A stretch of DNA of 64,000 bases, from positions 1,054,001 to 1,118,000 of the forward strand of contig CM016925.1 of assembly GCA_006247105.1 (NCBI GenBank), written 5' to 3'. Source of the DNA: Giardia muris (taxonomy: Eukaryota > Fornicata > Diplomonadida > Hexamitidae). The translations under genes were made by a program, and so were the position numbers. Below, piece by piece: positions 9,310-17,359 of the stretch (position 1 is the first letter of the stretch; every line of letters begins with the position of its first letter). The notes beneath the pieces are model-generated. The model searched no databases. It was not told the origin of the DNA and saw only the letters and a list, made by a program, of their open reading frames with translations.

Positions 9310-11028
9310 TCAAATCGGTTCCAGCACGCGAGACATATACGGGCCATCGAGTGCATAACCGAGACGTTGGTAGTATTCGCGTGTCCCCACACCCGCGATG
9401 ATCGCAAGCTTATGACTTCGATGCTCAAGACGTGCGATACGTTCGGCCTCACGAACAAGTAACTGACCAAGTCCTCGATGTTGTGCACCAGCTGCTCGTT
9501 CATTAATCCCTACTGCAGATCCATAGACATGTACCTCCCGTATCAGTGAGACTCGACCTTTGAGCTCGGGTCGAATCCCAAGGAACTTCCCACGACCACC
9601 ACGAGGCATTTGACGAAGACGACAAAGAGCTAGAAGGATTGGAGGTTTGGAACCCATTGAGGCGGGGGTTTCGATGCTAAGGAAGGTCTCCCAAGAACCA
9701 CTTGCCCAATAATCACGACGACAAATCTCTGGGACTGCTGGTGTAGAGGATGAGGATGAATCTCGCGTCACATTGGTTCCCTTTTGATGTAACGATGTAT
9801 TGATCAGTTCGACGATCCCAGCCTCTCGTTGACGGATCTCTTGGCTTTGTATTCCCATCGTTGCGGCCTCGATGAGAGCCAGCTCACGTAAGTTTGATAC
9901 TTCGACACCGGATGTGATGAGGGGTAGAGGAATATCGCGCATAATACGATAGATGCGTACCCATGGTGGGGAAAGGACATAAATCATAGCCAATAGACTT
10001 ACAAGACGCGATGTTGAGAGGTAGCGTAAATACTTTCCAGTACGCCAACGTTCATAAAGAGGTGTCCCACGAATGATGAGAGTTGGATAAATCTTCAAAC
10101 CATCAACACGATAAGCATGAGATTGGAAAAGCTCTTGGAAGCCGAAAACGTCTCTAATGGTACTAGTAAATGATAGGTTTGGCATCATGTGCGCTATTAC
10201 TTTGAAGCCTGCATCACGGCTTTGTCCAAGACAACGAATAACACTCCTAATGGTATGTCCACGGTTGATGTCACCACATACGTCATCATAGACGGTTTGT
10301 ACCCCAATCTCCAAGCGTGTCGTTCCATATCGAAGCATATCGGCTAGGTTTCGTGGCTCGCAATAATCCGGCCTCGTCTCAATGGTAAGAGCGACACACT
10401 TCACCGAGGATCTAGCAGCATACGCAATCGCTTCAGGTACAAGGTAACGTTTCGATCCTGATGGAATATGGCCCGTAAGACCGGCATAAATACCAGCAAT
10501 GAACGTACTTCGATACGCTCGAGGCATCGATAAGAACGTCCCTCCCATAAGCACGACCTCCACCTTTGCAGTGTCATGTCCCAACTGTCGTAATTGTTCC
10601 ATTCTTACACGTACTTGTTCAACGGCATCATATCGGGCTCTAATCGCTCGCATCGATGTCGGCTCAAAGCCAGTGTACGACTGCGTAGAATAAGCAAAGT
10701 CCGAGTCAGGCCCGCCGCCGCAGTATGTACAAGACGCACCAGTTCGAACCTGATGTGGGCACCGATGAGGTTTGCACATCACTGCGATGACTTGCACCCC
10801 AGAGGCGGAACGGACCGGCTTCCGCATCAGAAAGCGTGCAAGCTCAAGCCGTCTTGAGGGCGGGATAGCATTTGAAAGGTCTGTCAGAGATGGTAAGGTT
10901 GGCAAGCCATGTCGTCGGGCGACTTGTGCCAGGACCATAGTAACCTCATGACGGCCTAGAACACCAGCCCGTTCGTAAAGGGCACTCAGCCCCATGAGGA
11001 TCTCCGCCACGACGTCAGCGTCAATCAT
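9310..11028 (-). CDS. ELP3: Elongator complex protein 3 (radical SAM tRNA acetyltransferase)
   Basis: 572 residues, close to the family length. The radical-SAM cluster motif is present as Cys90-x9-Cys100-x2-Cys103, followed by GGGPDSDFAYSTQSYTGFEPTSMRAIRAR, the hallmark Elp3 region (here CTYCGGGP where most have CxYCPGGP). RLEIGVQTVYDDV and GLKIYPTLIIRGTPLYE follow. The C-terminal 100 residues form a GNAT acetyltransferase, with the acetyl-CoA loop QHRGLGQLLV and a terminal REYYQRLGY motif. Elp3 adds carboxymethyl-type groups to wobble uridines of tRNAs using acetyl-CoA and SAM. Start at an ATG at 11028. Confidence 0.97.
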   Translation of the reverse strand: MIDADVVAEILMGLSALYERAGVLGRHEVTMVLAQVARRHGLPTLPSLTDLSNAIPPSRRLELARFLMRKPVRSASGVQVIAVMCKPHRCPHQVRTGASCTYCGGGPDSDFAYSTQSYTGFEPTSMRAIRARYDAVEQVRVRMEQLRQLGHDTAKVEVVLMGGTFLSMPRAYRSTFIAGIYAGLTGHIPSGSKRYLVPEAIAYAARSSVKCVALTIETRPDYCEPRNLADMLRYGTTRLEIGVQTVYDDVCGDINRGHTIRSVIRCLGQSRDAGFKVIAHMMPNLSFTSTIRDVFGFQELFQSHAYRVDGLKIYPTLIIRGTPLYERWRTGKYLRYLSTSRLVSLLAMIYVLSPPWVRIYRIMRDIPLPLITSGVEVSNLRELALIEAATMGIQSQEIRQREAGIVELINTSLHQKGTNVTRDSSSSSTPAVPEICRRDYWASGSWETFLSIETPASMGSKPPILLALCRLRQMPRGGRGKFLGIRPELKGRVSLIREVHVYGSAVGINERAAGAQHRGLGQLLVREAERIARLEHRSHKLAIIAGVGTREYYQRLGYALDGPYMSRVLEPI

Positions 11029-11046
11029 TTAGCACATCTCGCCCAA

Positions 11047-11283
11047 ATGTGTGGTCTATGGCTTCGAAGGTGGATTCCAAGGAGGTACACAAGATATCCT
11101 TTGATGAGGCTCTACCTTGAAGTAGAATCTTCCACCATCGCTCAGTATCGAATTCTAACTGCTATTATCCTTCCCTCTTCATACTCTCTCGAAACCCTCA
11201 AGAATACATCAGTACTCTCGTCCCAAATCACCGTTATGTTCACCTTATGCATTGGACTGCTTGAACAGATTGAGCTGCCTTGA
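11047..11283 (+). CDS. Possible small hypothetical protein, 78 aa
   Basis: The 400 bp between Elp3 and POC1 contain no recognisable gene. The best candidate is this ATG-started frame, 18 bp from the divergent Elp3 start, whose codons lean to C-ending forms as elsewhere in the window. On the other strand two short frames compete: one of about 45 codons starting at 11382 and one of about 36 codons ending near 11150. None resembles a family I know. The stretch may instead hold an unannotated non-coding RNA. Confidence 0.22.
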   Translation: MCGLWLRRWIPRRYTRYPLMRLYLEVESSTIAQYRILTAIILPSSYSLETLKNTSVLSSQITVMFTLCIGLLEQIELP

Positions 11284-11428
11284 AATTTTCCTACCAGATG
11301 AGGTTTGTCCCGATCTACCCAAGATCATCTCCTTTGAGTCACTGGTGAGCCAACTCGCAACCGAATAGAAGAGTGCGGGCATAGATGCATTGTGCTTCAG
11401 TATAGATGAGAGGGTCTTCACACAAAAA

Positions 11429-12334
11429 ATGCCCGTCGACCCACCCTCTCTAATCGAGTGCTTCCGTGGCTCTTCAAAGCCCGTGCGGGCGTGCGCGTTC
11501 GAAATGGAGTCGCGCCAGGTCGTCAGTGCTGGGGATGACCGGACAGTCATGGTTTGGAGCCTGACACCGCCGGTCCGGGCGTTCAAGTTCGTTGGGCACG
11601 GTGACGTTGTATCCGCCGCCGCATACTCTCCGACTGAACCTCTGCTCGCGACGGCCTCCCACGACAAGACTGTGCGGCTCTGGACCCCAAACATCCATGG
11701 GTCTAGTATCTTCCGCAAGGTGCACACTGCAAAGGTCAGAGACGTTTCATTCAGCGTTGATGGCCGTTCACTTGTGACCTGCTCGGACGATAAGAGTGTG
11801 AAGGTCCACGACGTGCAGAACTTGCAATTCCGCCTCTGCCTGAGTGGCCATACAAACTGGGTACGTGGAGCACGAATCAGTCCCGATGGCCGGCTGGTCG
11901 CCTCGGTTTCCGACGACTCGACACTTCGCATCTGGGACCTACGCACACTCAGCTGCATCCAATCGATATCAGCCGACGCGGGGCTGTCAAGTAACCCACA
12001 TGTTGTCCGCTGGTCACCTGACGGGACATCTGTCGCGACTGGTGGGGTTAAAGACATACAACTATGGGATGTGCGCTCGACCACCCTTCTCCAACATTAC
12101 AGTTGCCATTCTAATCAGGTGACAAGCTTGGACTTCCATCCTACAGGGAAATATCTCGTCAGTGCAGGGGTCGATGGGACCGCACGAGTCCTCGACCTGG
12201 TCCAGGGTCGGCCACTATATACCGTTCGAGGGCACGATGGCGGGATCAATTGCGTCTGCTTCTGTCCGGACGGCTCTGTCTTTGCTACTGGGGGAGATGA
12301 TGGGCGATTGATGCTCTTTGAACTAGCGACATAA
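11429..12334 (+). CDS. POC1: POC1 centriolar/basal body WD40 protein
   Basis: 301 residues starting at ATG in CAAAAAATG; an upstream in-frame TTG at 11390 is rejected. Seven WD40 repeats fill the protein, with repeated GH...SPDG...S.DD.T...WD patterns. The order of repeats and phrases such as HTNWVRGARISPDGRLVASVSDD and LLQHYSCHSNQVTSLDFHPTGKYL closely follow POC1 of other eukaryotes. POC1 stabilises centrioles and basal bodies. The usual C-terminal coiled-coil POC1 motif is missing: the protein ends at the last blade. A long antisense frame here is a shadow. Confidence 0.93.
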   Translation: MPVDPPSLIECFRGSSKPVRACAFEMESRQVVSAGDDRTVMVWSLTPPVRAFKFVGHGDVVSAAAYSPTEPLLATASHDKTVRLWTPNIHGSSIFRKVHTAKVRDVSFSVDGRSLVTCSDDKSVKVHDVQNLQFRLCLSGHTNWVRGARISPDGRLVASVSDDSTLRIWDLRTLSCIQSISADAGLSSNPHVVRWSPDGTSVATGGVKDIQLWDVRSTTLLQHYSCHSNQVTSLDFHPTGKYLVSAGVDGTARVLDLVQGRPLYTVRGHDGGINCVCFCPDGSVFATGGDDGRLMLFELAT

Positions 12335-12360
12335 ATCCCCACTCTCTGTAAACTATGCAG

Positions 12361-12582
12361 TCAAAGGAAGAGCCGATAGAGTCCAAGAAGAACGCAGCTG
12401 AGGGCGACGGCATAGTCGAGACGGATCCCAATAAGAGCACACTTATAGAGAGTACCCCTAAGCCCAGTCTTCTCGCGCAGGACGAAGCCCTTGAGCCGGG
12501 GCATGCGGGCAAGGTAACTACAGCAGCAGACGACAAGTACCAGGGCTATGGCGAACCCGTCCAGGCACCAGATCTTGGTCAT
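12361..12582 (-). CDS. TMEM167: Kish/TMEM167 family small Golgi membrane protein
   Basis: 73 residues, almost the family's exact length of about 72. Two membrane segments (about 8-25 and 56-73) flank a conserved loop KTGLRGTLYKCALIG, which matches KTGLLGIFWKCARIGE of animal Kish. Kish proteins act in the early secretory pathway at the Golgi. The ATG at 12582 lies in ATTTAAATG, 7 bp from the divergent Rab GGTase ATG, supporting this strand over the opposite-strand frame of similar length. Convergent with POC1, whose stop is 26 bp away. Confidence 0.92.
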   Translation of the reverse strand: MTKIWCLDGFAIALVLVVCCCSYLARMPRLKGFVLREKTGLRGTLYKCALIGIRLDYAVALSCVLLGLYRLFL

Positions 12583-12589
12583 TTAAATA
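12583..12589. promoter_or_regulatory. 7-bp bidirectional AT-only spacer (Kish / Rab GGTase)
   Basis: TTAAATA is all that separates two divergent ATGs. Such a short all-A/T spacer fits the Giardia type of minimal initiator. Confidence 0.6.
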
Positions 12590-15500
12590 ATGGTTCTGGG
12601 CGACGACACCCAGAAGACGTTAGCGTTTCTTCTGGGGGAGATCGACGCCATCCGCTCGCCCCCCACCGTGGAACATGCGCTTCAGTCTGCGGTGGGCCTC
12701 TCGGGGCTCTACTGGGCCCTTGGAGCTGCATATATCCTTCGAGGCCGTCCGCTTTCGGATGCCCTCATTCAGGAGGTCTCTCCTTCCTCGGATTTGACCA
12801 CCGAGATGATCGTAGACTATGTTCGAGCGTGTCTCGTCACAAATAACGATTATTTAGGTCAAAGGACCACTTCATCCACTGGCTTCGCGGCGTTCAGTGG
12901 CTGTCCCGGGCACGCCCCACACCTTCTTCAGACGACTTCCGCACTGCAAGTCCTTCTGATGCTCCACCACTTCAACGACGTGATTTCTCCAGAACTTGGG
13001 TTGATACTAGCCCAGACGATCAAAGAGCTTCAGGACCCTACGACTGGGGGCTTCCATGGCGACCACCTCACCGGTGAGATCGATACCCGTTACGCGTATG
13101 CAGCTGTCCTTTCACTCACTCTGTTAACAGAACGCATTCCTCACTTGCTCAAACGGCCTCTATCAGCCCTCATCGATGTCCCCGCACTTATCCGGCACCT
13201 CATCGCATGCTTCAATGGCGACGGGGGGTTTGGCACGCGTCCAGGAGACGAATCCCACGGGGGACAAACTTTTTGTTGCGTTGCTGCCCTTAAGATCCTT
13301 GGAGCCATAGACCAGATCCCAGACCCATTGCTTCTTGTTTGGTGGCTCTCACAACGACAGTGTACCAATGGTGGCCTTTGTGGCCGCCCGGACAAGAGTC
13401 CAGATAGCTGTTATAGCTGGTGGATCGGATCCCCCCTACATCTTGTCCTGGACTCCTTCGAGACCCTTCGGGTCCCTGGGAATGGCCAGCCCATCAGCCT
13501 TTCCCTCCTTAAAGATTTCATCGATGCTTGTTATGATCAAACAACTGGAGGCGTTGCAGACCGCCCCGAGAACGCTCCCGACGCTTACCATACGTTCTTC
13601 TCCCTTGCATCTTGCTCAATCTTTGGCCTGATTGATGGCTTAAGTCCGGTCGACCCGGCCCTTGCCCTTCCAAAGGTCGTCCTCGCCTCATCAAGACAGA
13701 CGCAGCATGTACTCACATCTCCCCAGCGTCCCTTTCAAATGCAGACCAGAATAACACCAGCTCTTCCTCTTCCGGTCCCCAAAAAACGCCTAGATTTCGT
13801 ACCTATGGGAACCAGGTATGAGCCCGTCATGGACTCCTCGCGTACGTGCGACCTCTCAATCAGCGGAAGCCGGGATACGTCATCCCTGGCCCAGCCACCA
13901 CGCCCACCACCAGCACCCGTTTCCGAAGCACGAGCCAACAATACGCTTCGCATAATCATGGACTCCAAGATATCCGAGCTCCGGAAGCTGAAGACGCTCC
14001 TCGACCTCGAGCAGGACGCAGTCACGAAGATCCATGAATATATCCAGTCCCACCAGGGTTCGATCCCTGAGTTTCTTTTGGAGAAGGACTGCAGTGCCGT
14101 CACAAGGTCTGGGTTTCTCGTCTCGTCACTGGGACCGCGTGGAGAGGTCAATTACGTGCCTCAGCGAAACGCCCCGGAGACCGATGAGGACACAGATATT
14201 TATATCCCTCGGAACGAAGAATATTCGTTTTCAACTGGCCTTCCCGCCATGGATCTTATGGAGGCCCGCGCCTTAGACCTTTTGGCGAGCGCGATCCGTG
14301 GGAAGGAGCGTCTCACTCGTTATGAGGATGAGGAAGGCTGTATTTATCTAAATCCTCAGGCGATTGATGTATCAACAACCACTGGGGAGACCGACCTCCT
14401 GAAACATGACCTTGAGCTCGTCTGCGAAAGCCCAATCGCGCGAGCCCGTACGAGCAGCAATAGCTTCGCCCGTGTCTCCTCGAGTATTTTTCCTCGTGAC
14501 GTACGAACCCGACCGATCGAGATCGTTTCCGATCGAGTCGCAGCTGATAAGTCCGAGAGACGGACTCCACGCGCATTCGGTTCTCTTTCATCCTCGACAG
14601 TTCATGTACCAAGGGCCACGACAATAGGATCCGATCGCACTCGGTCGACCTCGCTTTTTACAACGCTTCCTGATGGCCCTTTTCCTGACGGCGTTCTCCT
14701 AACGGACACTGAGCAAGGAACGCCCTCAAACTTTACTTCTGATCTCCCCCCAACCCTAGTGACCGGGAGCGCGGCTGATTCATGTGGACCTGCACCGAAA
14801 CCCGACAAGGTCACCTTTGCAAGCCCCCTACATAGCGACTCGGAGAAGACGATTGGGCCTCCGATGGTAGAACTCTTCGGTGCCTCTGGCTATCCGGACC
14901 AAATGTCGACCGTGACGTCATCGGCGATCGTTAACACGTACACTGAGCGCGACCTTTCCCGTTACCCATCTTTCTCGTTCTTGAATAGCGCTCCCGGTCT
15001 CGTGGGGTCGACAGCCACACGAGGGACGCCCACGAACGAGATTGGATACGATTCGTATGATGCGCCGTCGTTTTTACGCGTCCAGGGGGCGATGCACAGT
15101 AGTAACGTGTATGGGAGCGTCGCTCTCCCATTAAAGCTCAATCAGGGTCTGGGAGGGAATATGAGCATTGGGTCATTCTCGACACTACCTTTACGTCGGG
15201 AGCCGCATGCGAACGCGGCAGCCTCTGTACTTCTTCCAGAGCCTGTTGGGAGAGGGGCGGCACAGTCATCATTTCTTGAGTATCCACCCTTACCTGGCTC
15301 GAGCATTGGGGCTTCGATGAACCTACGTGCCACAAGGATGGCTCCTTCATCAGGTGTGTATGTGCGTCGTCCAACGGTTCTTTCGACCATCGCCCATGAT
15401 ATCCTTGCGCGTTTACAAGGTCCAGCCAAAAGACGTCAGATGTATAACGCATCTGATGGGATTCAGCAAAGTACGCTTGGGGGGGCGTCTCTTGACATCT

Positions 15501-15778
15501 CCCGCATTCATACTATTGTCCAGACACCGTCGAAGCTAAGTCAAAAGGCAGAGGTGAAGGATCCTGTTCAGGACAGTGAGACGATTAGTATCATAGCTCC
15601 TGGGGACCAGCCGGAGAACGACCAGCCGGAGGCTTTGAACGCGGGGACCTCGCTTTTCAACTCGAAGAGCCACAGTAGTGTTGATCGGACCGCGGCGGCG
15701 CCGGATCATACGCTCAGCGGGAACACGGCTGTCGACGAGGTGCAGGAGCCTGTGGTTGGGCCCGGGACCGGCGAGTAG
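12590..15778 (+). CDS. RABGGTB: Rab geranylgeranyltransferase beta subunit with ~700-residue extension
   Basis: 1062 residues, against about 330 in the usual enzyme. Residues about 10-355 form the prenyltransferase alpha-alpha barrel with repeated GGF/GGFGTRPGDESHGGQTFCCVAAL motifs. The zinc ligands appear intact: Asp272 and Cys274 in PDSCYSWW and His334 in DAYHTFF. GGLCGRPDKSPD matches the RabGGTase 'GGLNGRPxKxPD', distinguishing it from farnesyltransferase and GGTase-I. The enzyme attaches geranylgeranyl groups to Rab GTPases. Residues about 365-1062 are Ser/Thr/Pro-rich and probably disordered, with one short coiled-coil-like helix near 455-490. The reading frame is continuous with no stop or obvious splice signal between the parts. 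Confidence 0.93.
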   Translation: MVLGDDTQKTLAFLLGEIDAIRSPPTVEHALQSAVGLSGLYWALGAAYILRGRPLSDALIQEVSPSSDLTTEMIVDYVRACLVTNNDYLGQRTTSSTGFAAFSGCPGHAPHLLQTTSALQVLLMLHHFNDVISPELGLILAQTIKELQDPTTGGFHGDHLTGEIDTRYAYAAVLSLTLLTERIPHLLKRPLSALIDVPALIRHLIACFNGDGGFGTRPGDESHGGQTFCCVAALKILGAIDQIPDPLLLVWWLSQRQCTNGGLCGRPDKSPDSCYSWWIGSPLHLVLDSFETLRVPGNGQPISLSLLKDFIDACYDQTTGGVADRPENAPDAYHTFFSLASCSIFGLIDGLSPVDPALALPKVVLASSRQTQHVLTSPQRPFQMQTRITPALPLPVPKKRLDFVPMGTRYEPVMDSSRTCDLSISGSRDTSSLAQPPRPPPAPVSEARANNTLRIIMDSKISELRKLKTLLDLEQDAVTKIHEYIQSHQGSIPEFLLEKDCSAVTRSGFLVSSLGPRGEVNYVPQRNAPETDEDTDIYIPRNEEYSFSTGLPAMDLMEARALDLLASAIRGKERLTRYEDEEGCIYLNPQAIDVSTTTGETDLLKHDLELVCESPIARARTSSNSFARVSSSIFPRDVRTRPIEIVSDRVAADKSERRTPRAFGSLSSSTVHVPRATTIGSDRTRSTSLFTTLPDGPFPDGVLLTDTEQGTPSNFTSDLPPTLVTGSAADSCGPAPKPDKVTFASPLHSDSEKTIGPPMVELFGASGYPDQMSTVTSSAIVNTYTERDLSRYPSFSFLNSAPGLVGSTATRGTPTNEIGYDSYDAPSFLRVQGAMHSSNVYGSVALPLKLNQGLGGNMSIGSFSTLPLRREPHANAAASVLLPEPVGRGAAQSSFLEYPPLPGSSIGASMNLRATRMAPSSGVYVRRPTVLSTIAHDILARLQGPAKRRQMYNASDGIQQSTLGGASLDISRIHTIVQTPSKLSQKAEVKDPVQDSETISIIAPGDQPENDQPEALNAGTSLFNSKSHSSVDRTAAAPDHTLSGNTAVDEVQEPVVGPGTGE

Positions 15779-15782
15779 AAGG

Positions 15783-15789
15783 AGTGAAT
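15783..15789 (+). terminator. Poly(A) signal AGTGAAT
   Basis: AGTGAAT, an exact match to the Giardia AGTRAAY consensus, begins 5 nt after the TAG of the Rab GGTase gene and precedes the MATE start by about 20 nt. Confidence 0.6.
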
Positions 15790-15808
15790 CAGAGTGCCAA
15801 CGAAAATA

Positions 15809-17341
15809 ATGACGGTTGATCGACTGGGTAAAGACGGAATCCTTAGTCTCATCTGCAAGATCTCCGTCCCCACAACCGTTGCCATGATCGCGACGGCCCT
15901 CTATTCGATCGTCGACAGCGCCTTTATCGGTCGGTATGTTGGATCGGAAGGATTGGCCGCAGCCTCGATTTTGAGCCCAATTGAAGCGATTGTTTTACCA
16001 GCTGGAGCGCTCTTCATTGGGGTTGGGTCTGTCTCAATCATCTCCCCGGCGATTGGCGCGCATGACTATGCGTTGGTTGACCGCATCATGAGCTACCTTC
16101 TCTTGTTGAGCATCATATATACAATTCTTATTCCAGTCATCTTTGTCCCATTGATGGAATTGATGGTTAGAGGGCTTGGGGCCGCGACCGAGCAGATCGT
16201 CAAGTACGCGGTCCAGTATGGTCAGGTCTCATTTGGAACGGGCCCCTTCTGCTATATGTTCGCCGTTGGGATGCTACCACTTCTCCGGTGCGAGAACCGA
16301 GCCTTTCTTGCCATGTGGCTTCAACTCGCCGCCGCCTTGATCAACATTATCGTCGATGCCATTATTTACGTGAGCACGACGTCATTAGGCACGCTTCCCG
16401 CGGCGATCTCGACGACCATCGGCTTAGGCTCCTTGTCGATCGTCACGATCTTCATTCTAGCATTCCCTAAGAAGGGGAGCGTCCTTAAGCTCTCCTTGAA
16501 GCTCAAGCCCTTCAGTTGTGCCGTCATTGGTAAGATCATGTGGCTTGGGTGTCCTCAACTCATCAATACCATCCCACAGAACCTTGGCTCGGTCCTTTCA
16601 AACCTTCTGATCAAGAAGTTGGATCTAAGCGTGAAATATCCTAATTCAACCCCTGACCAGCTCGATACCATAGCTGGATATTACCAGGCGAGCTATGGCC
16701 TTGTCAGTCGTATTGGCTTTCTTACATACATGCCTCTTAATGGGATTTATCAGGGGTATCTTTCCATTGTGGGTTATAACCTTGGGGCAAAGCTTTATAA
16801 GCGAGTGTATGAGATTCTTTGGAAAACTCTCTTAGTGATGATGGTTCTCATAGTCGTCCTCGTCATCATCATCGAGACCTGTATCCCTTGGATCGTTTTA
16901 CTCTTCATAGATGGAAATAACGTGGAGCTTAAGGAGATCGCCGTCCGTTCGATCCGGGTTGCACTCTCGGGCTACGTCATGTTCCCCCTCGTCTTCCTCC
17001 CCGCGGGCCTAGCTCAAATGGAGAACCGCGCCATCACCGCCCTTTGCATCCAGTCCCTTCGGTCAGTCCTGAACATCGCGTTCCAATGTCTTTTCCCCCT
17101 TGTTTTCATCAAGAATAACCCCGAAACCATCGTCTATGGTTACCCAACTGGTGACGTCATTGGTGGCTTGGTTGGAATGGGCTTCTTGATTTACAAATGT
17201 CTTCATTACAGAAAGCTGGGTATGCAATCCTCGGAGACGGCCATCCCTTCATCCGAGGAAATGACCACCGTCCAAACCCATGAGAGCATCTTCGTTGGTG
17301 CCAGTGGAGAGTGTACGTCTCCAGAAGCCCTGAATCCGTGA
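15809..17341 (+). CDS. MATE-family multidrug/organic cation transporter
   Basis: 510 residues from the ATG in AAAATAATG; an in-frame GTG 15 nt earlier is rejected. About twelve hydrophobic segments cover the protein in two similar halves. The N-terminal half carries the MATE patterns PTTVAMIATALYSIVDSAFIG and ILSPIEAI, and the second half ASYGLVSRIGFLTYMPLNGIYQGYLSIVGYNLGA, which is typical of bacterial DinF/NorM-like members. MATE pumps export cationic compounds using H+ or Na+ gradients. The bacterial flavour suggests lateral acquisition, which a tree would have to test. Convergent with the next gene, 18 bp apart. Confidence 0.93.
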   Translation: MTVDRLGKDGILSLICKISVPTTVAMIATALYSIVDSAFIGRYVGSEGLAAASILSPIEAIVLPAGALFIGVGSVSIISPAIGAHDYALVDRIMSYLLLLSIIYTILIPVIFVPLMELMVRGLGAATEQIVKYAVQYGQVSFGTGPFCYMFAVGMLPLLRCENRAFLAMWLQLAAALINIIVDAIIYVSTTSLGTLPAAISTTIGLGSLSIVTIFILAFPKKGSVLKLSLKLKPFSCAVIGKIMWLGCPQLINTIPQNLGSVLSNLLIKKLDLSVKYPNSTPDQLDTIAGYYQASYGLVSRIGFLTYMPLNGIYQGYLSIVGYNLGAKLYKRVYEILWKTLLVMMVLIVVLVIIIETCIPWIVLLFIDGNNVELKEIAVRSIRVALSGYVMFPLVFLPAGLAQMENRAITALCIQSLRSVLNIAFQCLFPLVFIKNNPETIVYGYPTGDVIGGLVGMGFLIYKCLHYRKLGMQSSETAIPSSEEMTTVQTHESIFVGASGECTSPEALNP

Positions 17342-17359
17342 TCGTTCAATATTCAGTAC

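Noticed and set aside
11245..12084. A 279-codon open frame on the minus strand opposite POC1
   Set aside because: It lies antisense to clear WD40 repeats, has a composition typical of a mirror frame and no domain. Only its last 45 codons lie outside POC1 and they are unconvincing.
12355..12846. Plus-strand 163-codon frame between POC1 and Rab GGTase
   Set aside because: It runs across the clearly conserved Kish gene on the other strand and into the Rab GGTase gene in a different frame.
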